DNA from: Deuterostichococcus epilithicus
Taxonomy: Eukaryota > Chlorophyta > Trebouxiophyceae > Prasiolales > Stichococcaceae
DNA: 64,000 nt
Assembly: GCA_033439295.1 (NCBI GenBank)
Contig: JAVTLE010000013.1
Coordinates: 1,860,001-1,924,000 of the forward strand
Direction: 5' to 3'
The notes beneath the pieces were generated by a model. The model had not been told where the DNA came from and ran no database searches. It saw nothing but the letters and a program-made list of their open reading frames with translations. This document shows, one piece after another, positions 17,001 to 27,602 of this stretch. A program made the translations under genes and the position numbers. Position 1 is the stretch's first letter. Each line of letters opens with the position of its first letter.

Positions 17001-18523
17001 CGCACTGGGCGGTCATCAACAACGGGATGCGCGGGCCGTTCATCGCCGCGGCCGATGCCGCGGCTGGTCGGCACTGGGCGTCGCCCTTCGTCGACCTGCT
17101 GCACGGCGACGTGCGCCTTGCCGGCAGCTACCTCAGCTGCGAGGAGGGGGTGCACCTGCAGGGCCCCTTCCTGGTGACCGACAGGTGCCCCGCTGCTGGT
17201 TCTGGCGACTGAGCGGCCGCCAATGGCGCGGCCGCCGGTGGCGGCGCAGATGGCCCATGGGAAGCAATGAGCTGTCAACCGCATGTGACCGCCACCTGGG
17301 TCTCATGTGGCAATGAACCTGCTTGCCAGTGAGAGCCGGTCATCGCGACAGACCTCGCACTGCGGATGCAGGGTGGGAGTGCAGGTGATGCTCGACACGC
17401 TGGGCAACGACACGTGCTGGAACGACCACGAGGCGGACATCAATTTTGGTGAGCTGTTCGGGACGATGTTTGCATCTCGCGCACCTTCACCAGTGTTGCA
17501 CGCAATGCAAGGGCCAATTCTGCTGCATTTCCGCCACGATGTGAGCGCAGCTGCACTGCACAGGCGAGGTGGGGTTGTCGCGGGCTGTGCTGAGGGCGGG
17601 CCACAACATCGCATCGTCGCAGCCGGAGTACGCCGGCATTGATTTCAGAAAAGTTTCGTGGGAGTTCCTACAGTGCCGTGGCAAGCGCAACCCCACCTTC
17701 TGCTGTGGCGCTCCAGGTGAGGCCGGCACATCAGGGATCACTTGGGCAGAACGAACCGCATAGTACGGTCTCAGCGTGCTTTGTGGGCTGTGTTCCATGC
17801 AGCATACCAGCTCGGGCAAACTGCTATGCGATCACGGTCGTCAATGTCCACAGTGAGCTGCCTCGCAGATGTGTTGCGGCAGAGGTGGGTGAAGTACGGC
17901 GGGCAGGTGTGGCGGCTTGGCCTGCTGCCAGCATCGTGGATCAGGTGCTTAGATGCATTCGTGTTCCTCCTGGCATGCGCAAAGCATACTCGAGTGTGGT
18001 ATGGTCTGTGATGGCTGGTGCACGAGGGCATCCTGCACCCCGAATCGTCTGTGCAGAGGCATCCAGAGGCAGAGGCATCTGCGGACATTGGCGATGCAGG
18101 ATTGTGGAGGCATTGACGCGGGCATCGCTGCCGCACCTGCCGCCGCTGAGCCAGACCAGGCACTGGGAGCCGGTGCTGGCGGAGGCGCAGGACATGAGCC
18201 GCAAGTCGGTGCAGCAGGCAGAGTCCAGCAGCCAGGCGACACTGTGGCTGAAGACGGCGCGCGTGTTCCGGAGCGCCTTTGGCAGCACCGGCAACCAGCT
18301 GTCTGGGTTGCAGGGAGAGGAAGCGGTTCGGTATATGGGCGAGCTTTCGGGGGACAAGTCCAAGGAGTTCCGATTCGCATTGTTCCCGCACCTGTCGGGC
18401 TTCGAGTCCACCGGGCAGCGCGATGGTGCCCAGGATGTGTCAGCGATTAGCGATTCCAAGCAGGAACACAATGCGCATGCTGACAGTAGCTTGCGAGACG
18501 TGCATTTTGACTACGAAGTGTGA
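14087..18523 (+). CDS. Type II membrane protein with hevein-like (chitin-binding) domain and algal glycosyltransferase-like domain
   Basis: The first exon (to 14561) has a basic N-terminus, a membrane anchor (AAGLLLILTLEGALLY) and a Cys-rich hevein-like module: CGPGFTAPDG, then FCCSHWGWCGGGGQYCD. A GC-AG intron (14562-14675) keeps frame into an Arg/Ala-rich exon starting GVTRLFKAPWRVLTRRSD. Poly-Ala precedes APQHRLLVVYHYFE (near 16260). Then come GGDYIINMGGRVAPALVSL (near 16640), YTHWAVINNGMRGPFIAA (near 16995), SPFVDLLHGDVRLAGSYLSC (near 17080), VGLSRAVLRAGHNIASSQ (near 17570) and WEFLQCRGKRNPTFCC (near 17670). Comparable segments occur in uncharacterised algal proteins annotated as glycosyltransferases, where a VRGPF motif precedes paired Cys and DR motifs. 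The likely place is the Golgi, acting on wall glycans. The last open segment ends with TGA at 18523. Exons between 15560 and 16190 and after 17760 are unsure, and this could be two genes. The start could also be 14018 or 14054. Confidence 0.55.
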
Positions 18524-18773
18524 TTGCAGCTGTTCAATCCCGACAGCAGTGTCCATTTTGCAGCCCTCCTTTGCCTACAGCACACTTCCTACCTACCTAA
18601 TGTACACCTCTGACTACCTCACACCTTTAAGATGTGAGGCTGCCAAGCTGAAGCGCTGATGTCGCCTTCGAGAGCTCACCTCACCCCCATCACGGGCAGG
18701 CAGGCATGGACTTCCGGTCTTGATATCTAACACCAAACTGTGTTGGTCCATCTCGTCATGCCACTGTAGAGTC
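18524..18773. other. Convergent intergenic region
   Basis: This is a 250-bp gap between two gene ends and holds both 3' UTRs. No canonical chlorophyte TGTAA signal was seen on either strand. Confidence 0.4.
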
Positions 18774-20018
18774 TCATGTGACCTTCAGCTCCTCCCCTGA
18801 TACCAACACGCCATCGCCGTCCGCATACAGCCAGTCCCCTGGGCGGAAGATGACGCCGCCAAACGACACCTAAATCACACAACTGCACGTCGGTCGTGGG
18901 TGTCACACGTCAGTCATGGGTGTCACACGTCGCTCGATCGATCATCGTGTGCATTTGAGTGTCACAGGCACCAGGACGCAGAGGAGTGAGGCAGCTGAGG
19001 CCGCACTGGCACGTTTTGCAGCCCGGGGTCCCGCTTGGAGCTCTTCAGCGGGTACGTCGCCAGAGCCTTCACACCCAGCGGCATTTTGGCAATGTCTGCT
19101 GAGTCGCGGATGCAGCCGTTGATGACGATGCCCTGCATGAACGACATGTGCAGCTGATGGAACCTGCATCAAGAGTGTGCCAAGCGCCAAGGTTCTACAC
19201 CTCCAGTTTGCAGCGCAGCACACAAGGCTCCTGTCTCAACGTGGCTGTCTCGACTATGCCTCGGATGGTGGACCCTTGATGTTGGAAACAATGTGCAATG
19301 CGCCACACTTTGAACGGCACTCACCGTCCAGCCGTTCTTGTAGGCCATCTCGGCAATGTTATCGCCCAGCAGCGCGCAGCGCATGGAGCCACCGCCGTCC
19401 ACCACCAGCACACGCCCCTCCCCTGGCTCCTCCAGGCTCTGCAGGCAGCAGGATCACTGTCTTGAATCACGTGCTTGCGTGCGACTGCGGGTCTGGTCTC
19501 TGATTGCTCACAAAGACAGCAGTCGCAGGCGGACGTAGGGAGGGCCCGACACCTAATACAGTGGTGCAAGCAGCTCGGAGGTGTACCTGCCGCACGAGCG
19601 GATTGTTCTCGAAGCATTTGACAGTGGCCACGCGCCCGCTGAATTTGAGGTTGCCGCCGAAGTCCCTGCATACATGCAGAGCGCATGGAAGGATCGAGCA
19701 TTGCTGTACATCGTCTGCTGAGCCAGGACTGTCTAACGATTGTGCCATGTGGCTGCACACACTGGCGGCAGCAGATCACCTGAAGATTGGCTGCGCGATC
19801 GATACAGGATGCTGCCGCACAACATCCACTGACTCCTTGATAAACACGTCGCACAGGTCAGCTGTCGCGCCCCGTGCCGCATCAGCCGGCGGCGTAGCCG
19901 TCTTGGGCCCCGTGGCGGCCATCCTGTACGCTGGAGCTGCTGCTGCAAAGGAGCCCTCGTGTGTTAGCCGGGCTGCTGCATGGAACGACCCTCGCCCCGC
20001 ACTCAAAAGTCGCAGCAT
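18774..20018 (-). CDS. RraA-like protein (4-hydroxy-4-methyl-2-oxoglutarate aldolase family), probably mitochondrial
   Basis: RraA-like proteins in plants and algae belong to the class II HMG/CHA aldolase fold, with possible aldolase or oxaloacetate decarboxylase activity. Some bacterial members instead bind RNase E. Five exons can be read on the minus strand. The first, 20018 to about 19783, carries a basic, Ala-rich presequence ([20 protein letters not shown]) followed by [20 protein letters not shown]. Later exons give [20 protein letters not shown] (about 19670-19588), [20 protein letters not shown] (about 19445-19327), [14 protein letters not shown] then [18 protein letters not shown] (about 19140-19020), and [19 protein letters not shown], ending LKVT and TGA at 18776-18774. 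The substrate-site patterns G-x-x-x-R-C-A-x-x-G-D and G-C-I-R-D are intact, so the fold should be catalytically competent. The substrate is not predictable. Confidence 0.88.
18893..18932. repeat. Tandem 20-bp repeat, two copies
   Basis: Two 20-bp units lie at 18893-18912 and 18913-18932 and differ at two positions. The shared core is GGGTGTCACACGTC. They lie in the last intron of the RraA-like gene. Confidence 0.85.
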
Positions 20019-20531
20019 GTGCCTTTAATGCTATCTTGCAGATTCCAGTTTTCAGAGAGACAAGCTGAGAACTTTAACTGCAATACAGCTGCGTTCGACC
20101 CTGAAAACAGAATCAGATTCAGCGATGTGCCAACGACGACCGTCCTGAAGCGCAGGATGGAGGCGCTACACGCCAGTTGCGGATCCAATCACGTATGCTG
20201 ACAGTAACATGACGTTTGGCCGGTGGATCATGCTTACAGCCGGACACAGCGGGTGCCCTCGTCGCTAGAGTCCCATATTCAGGTAGTCCCCGAGCAAATG
20301 GAGTCTCGGAGATCAGGGTTCTCTCTGTGGCCACAGGCGCAGCGCCGTGCACCATTTGATCTCTTCAGGTGCAGCGAGCTGACGCTGCACTCCAAAAGAC
20401 TGAGATCACTCGTGCGTGTGTTGATTTTCGATAGCTGATCAGCAGTGCACTTGTTCCTGTGCCCCTTTGCTAAGCTCAGCAAATTCCACCGAGCACCGTC
20501 GATAGCTCCTGTCCGAGTTGCTGTCGGCGAG
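20019..20531. promoter_or_regulatory. Divergent promoter region between RraA-like and mitochondrial carrier genes
   Basis: About 510 bp separate two start codons on opposite strands. Both products look mitochondrial, so a shared bidirectional promoter is possible, but no specific motif was identified. Open reading frames inside it are not conserved in any way I can see. Confidence 0.4.
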
Positions 20532-22522
20532 ATGGGAGACTCGCCCGGTCGCAAGTTCGTCAAGGATGTGATAGCTGGCACGACTGGTGCGCGAGATGTT
20601 AAGATCCCCGAGCGTTTTGAGGTGCTGCTGCCGAGAGCGTAGCGTCACTGACACACTCGCTGGCATGCAGGTGGCCTCGCCGTCGTGGCGGTAGGGCAGC
20701 CTTTCGACACCATCAAAGTCCGCCTGCAGACCCAGCCGTCCGTGAACCCGATCTACTGTGAGTCTCAAATTAGATGCATGCATCTTCTCCGCGGCCGCGC
20801 TGTGGCCGCATGTCTGTCGTCATGACTGGTGCTCTGTTGACCTTCATACTGACTCTCAAACTCCTGAGCGCTGTGCTGATCACTGTGCCTTGGATGCTCT
20901 GCTGCAGCGGGTTTCCTGGACTGTGCTAGGAAGACGATCGCATGGGAGGGTCCCACAGGCCTGTACAAGGTACCGGTCGTTTCTGGTTGTGCCTGGTCTC
21001 CGTGACGCAGCCAAAGGCGGAGGAAATCGTTGTCTGAGAACCTGTCGTCGTATCGCAGGGCGTCGCGTCTCCGCTGGCAGGCCAGATGGTGTTCAGGATG
21101 ACATTGTTCTCAGCCTTTGGTAGCGCAAAACGTTGGCTGTCAACAAATGCAGACGGCAGCACGCGTGCCCTCGTGACATCAGACTTCTACAAGGCGAGAG
21201 GCGACAGTGTGAAGCCTCAGACTGCCTTCCAGGTAGTTCAAACGTGTGTCGGACTTTGTTGTGAGCATGCCACAGACCGTGCTGCCTGGATGCAGGCCGG
21301 AGCGATGACCGGCTTTGCAGCAGCCTTTGCAGAGGGTCCAGTCGACTTTTACAAGTCGCAGATCCAAGTGCAGGTCAGTGAAAGGTCACTCTTGGCGTCA
21401 CTCTGCAGCTGTTGGAATTTCCGCAGCAATGAGTCTCATTTTCCAGATTTGTGCAGTTCGCACCTCCGAGTGCATGAAGTCCATTATGCTCATGCTGTAC
21501 TTGCCGCCACAGATCGTCAGGTCGAAGGTCAACCCAGACTATAAACGTGAGTGCTCAGTCAAGTCAGATGAAGATTGAGGTTACCAGAATCTCACTTACA
21601 GAAAGTCTGACGCTGTCTCCCCGCTGCTGCAGCGCCATTCACAAAGGTGCTGGACTGCGTGCGGCAAACGTTCAGGTACAATGGCGTCAGGGGACCATAC
21701 CAGGTAAGAGTGTCGTCCTGCCCTGACGAAAAACAGCACGTCGCTTGTTGCTGCATTCCTGCCTGCCCGCGCTGCAGCAATGCCATGTGCCGTGGCCAAA
21801 CCCCTCGGGCGCAGCTTCACCCCTTTTCATCCTGAGAGTTGGCTCCCCTGTCGCTTCAGGGCCTGGGCGCCACGCTCGTCCGTAATGTGCCGGCGAATTC
21901 TGTGTACCTGGGGTCCTTCGAGGTCATGAAGCGGGAGGTGGCAAAGTATCAGCAGCGGCCCGTCTCCGAGCTGCATCCAGGTGTGTAATCCCGACGCACT
22001 TGAAAATGGTGACACGAACTGCAGCACGGACGGTATGCGTTTTCCGACAGCCGGTCCTGGAGCTGCCGCAGCAGCTGCCTGGGGCGGCTCCCCTTGCCCT
22101 CCGAAAAGATTGTCCTGTGTCATGTGCCAGCGGTGGGCGTCTGAACAGCAAGTGTCTGTCCATCCCGCAGTCCGCTTGGGCTCAACATTGCTACTGAGGA
22201 CTTGACCGAATCCTATGCAGCATTGGAAACGGCGCTGGCCGCCTGGGCGACATATTCTCCTTTCTTTGCAACGCTTCTAAATCCTTGGGGATTGCTGCTG
22301 AATTCTCGGTTTATACTCCCTTGCAGCGACGGTGACGGCGCTTGGCGGGCTGGGCGGCATCTTCTACTGGATGGTCATCTTCCCGGTGGACGCCGTCAAG
22401 TCGGTCATGCAGACGGACGACATCCGCAAGCCGCAGCGCAAGTACCCCACCATGGCCTCCGCTGCACAGGTGCCGCACCACTGCTGTGGCTCCTTGCAGG
22501 CGTGGTAGATGCCAGAGCACCG

Positions 22523-22581
<59 letters not shown>

Positions 22582-22972
22582 GCTGCTGCCGCTGCTGCTG
22601 CCGCTGCGGCAGCTGCCGCTGCTGCTGCCGCTGCTGCCGCTGCTGCTGCTGCCACTGCTGCCGCTGCTGCCGCTGCCGCCGCCGCCTCAGAATTTCAACC
22701 TTATGCTCCCTGTGACGAGGCCGACTGCCTCGCCACCAATATATCATGTCCTGAAGGCAAACTTGTTGAGGGGAAGAGACTGTCCGATGTGCAGCTTGCG
22801 TGTCCTTCAAGCATCTGATATGGCTGTGTTTCCCGTGCAGCAATTGTGGGCTGAGGGCGGCCTGCGGCGTTTCTACAAGGGCTTCACGCCAGCCATCATC
22901 CGGGCGGCGCCAGCAAACGGTGTCATGCTGATGACGGTGGACAAGGTCACCATCTACCTGGCGGACAAGTGA
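20532..22972 (+). CDS. Mitochondrial carrier, SLC25A20/BOU (carnitine-acylcarnitine carrier-like) subfamily
   Basis: This is an inner-membrane transporter with three repeats of about 100 residues and six helices. Ten exons: 20532-20586, 20671-20757, 20908-20969, 21059-21193, 21296-21373, 21513-21546, 21633-21703, 21860-21980, 22327-22469 and 22841-22972. They total 918 nt, giving 305 aa plus TGA, the usual length for this family. The repeat signatures are GQPFDTIKVRLQTQP, EGPVDFYKSQIQVQ and VIFPVDAVKSVMQTDD, each followed downstream by a G-x-x-G-x-Y/F segment (EGPTGLYKG, NGVRGPYQG, EGGLRRFYKG). The first signature matches the SLC25A20/BOU group best. In Arabidopsis the related BOU carrier is needed for photorespiration. 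The substrate here (acylcarnitine, glutamate or other) cannot be read from sequence. Intron 4 is GC-AG (donor 21194). Intron 9 holds a long CTG repeat. Confidence 0.93.
22522..22685. repeat. CTG/CCG trinucleotide microsatellite
   Basis: About 160 bp of CTG triplets interspersed with CCG and occasional variants. The uninterrupted CTG run at about 22528-22580 is roughly 17-18 units. It lies inside intron 9 (22470-22840) of the mitochondrial carrier, on the sense strand. Long poly-Leu, poly-Ala and poly-Gln reading frames across it are artefacts of the repeat. Confidence 0.95.
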
Positions 22973-23596
22973 CGGCCAGCAGGCGATGGCTGCGCCTTTA
23001 GCCAGGCGGTTTAAAGGCTGCAAATCCATGGAGCATCTGGTTCCGTCGTGCCGCTGGTGTAACTGCTGTCGTGTGTGCTATTCTTTGACATTGTTCGAGC
23101 CCGCCTGGAAGTTGTCCAGCCCTGAGCCAGCTTTGGGCTCAAAATTTTGACCTGACATCCCTGATTCAGTGCGGGAGTGCAGTTGAGGTGTTCTGTTGTG
23201 AAGCCTGCCAGAACCAATCGAATTCTTTGCAACCTCTAGTGGCTCGTATTGCTCTCACAAGTTGGCGTGAGCCCTTGCAACTAACCAGAACAGAAAACCA
23301 GTGTTTACTCTTCCCGACCAACAATTACAGGTATCATACAGATATAAGATGCAACAAAGCATCGGGCCACAACAGTGAGAAGCTGAAATCAGTAAAGGTG
23401 CAAATGCTGATGAGTGTACACGATGCTGCAGCGTTGCTGCCCACATGTGTGCTGTGCAGATGGAGTGCTTTTAGCATGTTTGGTGCTGCATGCCGTGCCT
23501 GAGGGCTCCAACGACATCAGGTCGACTCGTGCAGTGCCAGCCTGCCGGGCATGGAGTTTGCAGCGCAAGCCTCGCCGCAGGGGCCCAACGCCGCAG
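22973..23596. other. Convergent intergenic region, no gene seen
   Basis: This is the 3' flank of the mitochondrial carrier (+) and of the flavoprotein gene (-). It contains a TGTAA on the plus strand at 23058 and its complement TTACA near 23326. Nothing else was recognised. Confidence 0.45.
23058..23062 (+). terminator. Candidate polyadenylation signal TGTAA
   Basis: TGTAA is the usual green-algal polyadenylation signal. This copy lies 86 bases after the stop of the mitochondrial carrier. The motif is short, so context is the only support. Confidence 0.45.
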
Positions 23597-26500
23597 TCAG
23601 AAAGCGAAGCTCTCCTGGTACGCGCTGGCCGGCGGGGTGCCCAGCGACAGCGCCGCAGCGATGACGGCGTCCATGAAGGCGTTTGGGCCGCACACATACA
23701 GGTCGCGACGAGCCGTGTCCGGCGCCGCCGCCGCCAGCACGGCGGCCGTCAGCCGCCCGCGCACCCAGTCGACCGCTGGCTGCTTGGGGCTGCCACTCGA
23801 GTCGTGGCTGGCGCCGCCATCTGCCGCTGGAGGGACGGCCGCGCCGCTGCCCGTAACCGACACGACTAGGCGCGCCAAGCCTGCCGGCGCGGCGGTGGCG
23901 GCGGCAGACAGCTCGTCCAGAAATGCGGCTTCAGGTGCGGAGCGGACGCTGTACACCACCACCGTGTCGACGCCGCGCTTGAGGGCGTCGTGGAACATGG
24001 CGCGGATCGGCGTGATGCCTGCACCGTGTGCAACACATCTGTCTCGCCACAATCTGAATTTCTTGGGGCACAGACATGCTCCTCTGCATTTGCTTGTGGT
24101 CTGAAGACAAGCATACGAGCCCTTCAGGTGCCACAACATGGCAGATGCGAGGCCCTTGCAAGGAAGCTGGGGCAGATCTTCATTGCGCACTCATCTCCAG
24201 GGACGCACCGATGCCGGCAGCGACGAGCAGCAGCGGCTTGGTGGTGGGCTGCGGCACAAACTCACCCTGCAGCCAAACCACGCTTGGTCTTGGAAGGTCG
24301 CATCCGGAACAAGAATCTCACAGGCGCCAGCTCCTGCCGCTCATGGGAACAGCAGCTTGCAGCAGCACATTAGCAGGATACTAAAACCCCTCATCGCAGC
24401 ATGTCTCAGATGTCGGGACGATCTCCCGACCGAAGTCGCGGACGACGCAGCCGGAATGATGCCGCACACACCTGCACGCCGCGCAGCGAAAGGGCGGCTC
24501 CTGGCTGCAGGCTGTCGTGCAGCCAGCTGGACACCAGGCCGGCGCGCTTGACGGTGATGGTGAAGGTGCCGCGCTGCGCCGTCTCGTCGGGGTGGCTGGA
24601 CACGGTCCAGGTGCGGTTGGTGACAACACCCTTCCCCTCCAGGCCCTGCTGGGTGACCAGGACTCCATTCAGGCATGCACGCAGGACCTGTAGTGCCGCC
24701 GCTTGCGCTTTGAAGGGTACAGCAGCGCAGGGGGACCGGTGCCTGGTGCCGGGTTGCTGGTGAGGGTTTGCACTGGCACATGTTGAGCGCTCCGAGTGAG
24801 GTGGCAAAGCGATGCAGGAGGGTCGTCCGAGGGTTTTGGCGCATGGAAGGTGTCACGACGCGCCTCGAAGTCGAAGGATGCATACATGCCGGGCTTGTAG
24901 GACAGCCCCGGAGGCGCCCGGAACTCGAAGGTGACGATGCCCTCGGCCTCAGGGCGCCTGTCTACGCACTCTACTTGCGTCGTCTGCGCAGCCGCCTCCG
25001 CCGCCAGCTGTGCGCACACCAGCAGGCACATGTCTGCTGAGTTCAGGCTCCAAACGAGGCCGCCAGGGGTACGGATTGAAGAGCTGGCTTTGTAGATCCG
25101 ACACAGGCAGTGTCACACGGGTACCTGTGGGTTGTATGGCGAGTACTCTTCGGGTCCCGTGGTGTGCACCGGCACCGCGCCGGCAATCTGTGTGCCAGGC
25201 GGATGGATGTCGAAGGGGTCAGAATCGATCCAGCAGAGGGCGTTGGCGCGCTGTTGCTATCAAGGCTTGATTGCAAAAGCCCTGGCAGCTGCCACTTCGT
25301 CTGCAGCGACTGCAGGACAGGCGGTTCTGGAAGACAGCTGTGCCAATGCGGTCATCTCGGAGGGGATCCGCGTGCCCTGCGCCCTCACAGCCTGAAGGTC
25401 TGCAAGGAGCTCAAAGCATGACGTTTGTGCTGTACCTGGACAAACTCGTGCATGCGGAAGGTGATAGACCGCTGCGCCCCCGGCCAGCCGTGCGTGTCCA
25501 TGTCCATCTGGGCTTCACCCTGCAATCCAAAGCGCACGGCCGTCGACCGCTGCATCGCACAAGTCGGTGTAAGGGCCCAACGGCAACTGTGGCAGATGCG
25601 TCCTCATAGTCTCAGAAAGCGATCCAGAGGCCGCTCCGACCTGGACTTCATGCCTGCTGACACGCCCCTCCCTTGCTGCATGCCGTAAGCGTCACCAGCA
25701 CCGACAACCGCGCACCGTCAGCTGCAAAGTGTCGCCGCTGAAGAAATCGACGAACAGCAGTCCCGCTTTTGGGTTGAGCGCCAGGTTTCCTGGCAGCAGA
25801 TGACATGAGGCTGTAACACAATCGTGCGTATCTAAGCATGCAGGCATGGATGCTGCCACAGATGTGGAGGAATCATACAGCACGATGCCTTGCCACGCGA
25901 AATCAACTCCGCACCCAGCGTATTGAAAAAGTTGTTGCCGAGATAGTCCGGCCAGGCGAGGCTCTGGCCGCCTGGCGCCACCCGCACGAACCCCGGTTCA
26001 CCTGTGTTCCAGCAAACATGTTTCTGTGGTGAGCATGGCGCCTGCCATTATAAGTGCTGCTGCTGGCAGGAGAAGGATCTTAGGCGGTAGGCATATCAGG
26101 ACGCTGCGGCCACAGCTGGCATCTCAGCAGCGATGCTGCAACTGAGTATGCAGGGCTGCGCAATTAAAAAGAGGCGGTCATGTGGGGGTCACAGAGTTTG
26201 GGACACCATGACCAGAAGGTAGAAATCCAGCAAGCTCACCGCCACGGTGGCTAACGTCACAACCGCGCGCCATTGCAGGGCCCGTGCCGTCAGTAGCATC
26301 TGCGGAGCACCAAGGAGCAGCACGATATCATGCTGCTCATGCAGCAGGATTCACCCACTCGGCATGTATCATGAGACTGGGGTTAAGACTGGGGAGGCGC
26401 ACGGTTGAGGCGGTTGACACGCCAGGCATTCTCTGAAGAACAAGCCCAAGCGGCATCCCAGCTCACATGTTGCAATGAAGAAGGTGGAAGCAGCCGTAAT

Positions 26501-27602
26501 GAAGGCGCGCTGCAGCGGGCCAAGGCTGGTGCCACGGAGCACCGGCCGCGGCTGCCCCATGGTGGCCAGGGCCTCCTCGTCCAACACGATTGTCCGGGCC
26601 TGCGTCAGCGCCAACACGACTGTGAGACCGAACAAGCTTCTCGACCATCGTGCCTGTGTCGCTGTGTCGCACGTGAAGCTGTGTCGCTCCCAAACCCAAC
26701 GCCTGACAAGATCGTGGTGCGGGACAGCCAGCGTGCAGACTCCGACAGCAGAACGAGGCAAGACTGCATCGTACCGTGATGTACTTGGGGCAGTTGCCGA
26801 ACGACTGGTCCACCTCGAGGTCGAGGAGCCCGGCGTCGGCGTCCCAGCTGCGCACGGTGCCGTTGAGGCGGTTGCGGCGGCGCGTGTGCAGCTCCAGGCC
26901 CAAGCCTCCCAGCTGGTGCCCCGGCCCCAGCGTGATGGGATCTGCAATGGCCAATGGACCATGAGCAGGACTGAACATGCGCGCCAGGCACGAAGGACGA
27001 CCATCCATTGTCAGGTGCAGCGCAAGTACGGCATGGCCTCGTCCGCTCAGGATGAACGAGCTGGAATGACATGGGAACTGCTGCCTGGAGATCTGCGGGA
27101 GCGCACCGCCATAGGCTGGCCGCGCGCGTACGTGGAGGTGCAGTGGATCAGGGGCGCGCAGGAAGCCGGGCCTGCCTGCGAGCACCGACGCCCAGGGGCG
27201 GTCCTGTGCGTCGACCGTGCCCACGAAGAGTGTTGGCAGCAGCGGCCAGAAGGCGCGGTGCTGGTCCAGCATGAATGTCCGAATGAAGGGCCCTGCAGGA
27301 AGTGATGGTCACTGAGTTTGTCATAGGAAATTCAGTATGCTGCATCTGCGCCTATCCATCATGTGTAGGTGACGGTCACCACTCTGTCAAGAGGCTGCGG
27401 TCTGGTGCGTCAACCATAACTGCAAGTACCTTGCGCCATCAGGTTCTGATGCCGCCTTGCGAAAAGGAACTGTCACAGCCGCCTCACCTGCGGCAGCGGC
27501 CTTCTCTCGGAGGCCGGTCATCTCCTGTACCTTCACCTCGCCGGCATGGAATGGACCCGGCACAGGCGCCGGGTGCATCACCGCGGCGGCCATCAGTGAC
27601 AC
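23597..27602 (-). CDS. Fusion flavoprotein: PNPOx-like FMN split-barrel domain plus FNR-like FAD/NAD(P) reductase domain
   Basis: The N-terminal half matches the pyridoxamine 5'-phosphate oxidase-like family seen in bacterial reductase fusions: PFHAGEVKVQEMTGLREK (start ATG at 27602), DQHRAFWPLLPTLFVGTVDA with RPWASVLAGRPGFL (about 27295-27095), LGGLGLELHTRRRNRLNGTV with LEVDQSFGNCPKYIT (about 26945-26778), and PGFVRVAPGGQSLAWPDYLG with NLALNPKAGLLFVDFFSG (about 25999-25720). The C-terminal half is ferredoxin-reductase-like: IVTFEFRAPPGLSYKPGMYA, RTWTVSSHPDETAQRGTFTI, the nucleotide site LLLVAAGIG then GITPIRAM across an intron, and RRDLYVCGPNAFMDAV, ending ESFAF and TGA at 23597. About twelve exons are visible. 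Related bacterial proteins often end in a 2Fe-2S ferredoxin domain; none is present here. An electron-transfer or detoxifying oxidoreductase is the likely role. The substrate is unknown. Confidence 0.82.

Noticed and set aside
22202-22972. Open frame reading through a poly-Leu tract into the carrier C-terminus
   Set aside because: The poly-Leu comes from the CTG repeat in intron 9. The spliced carrier model removes it and has the correct family length.
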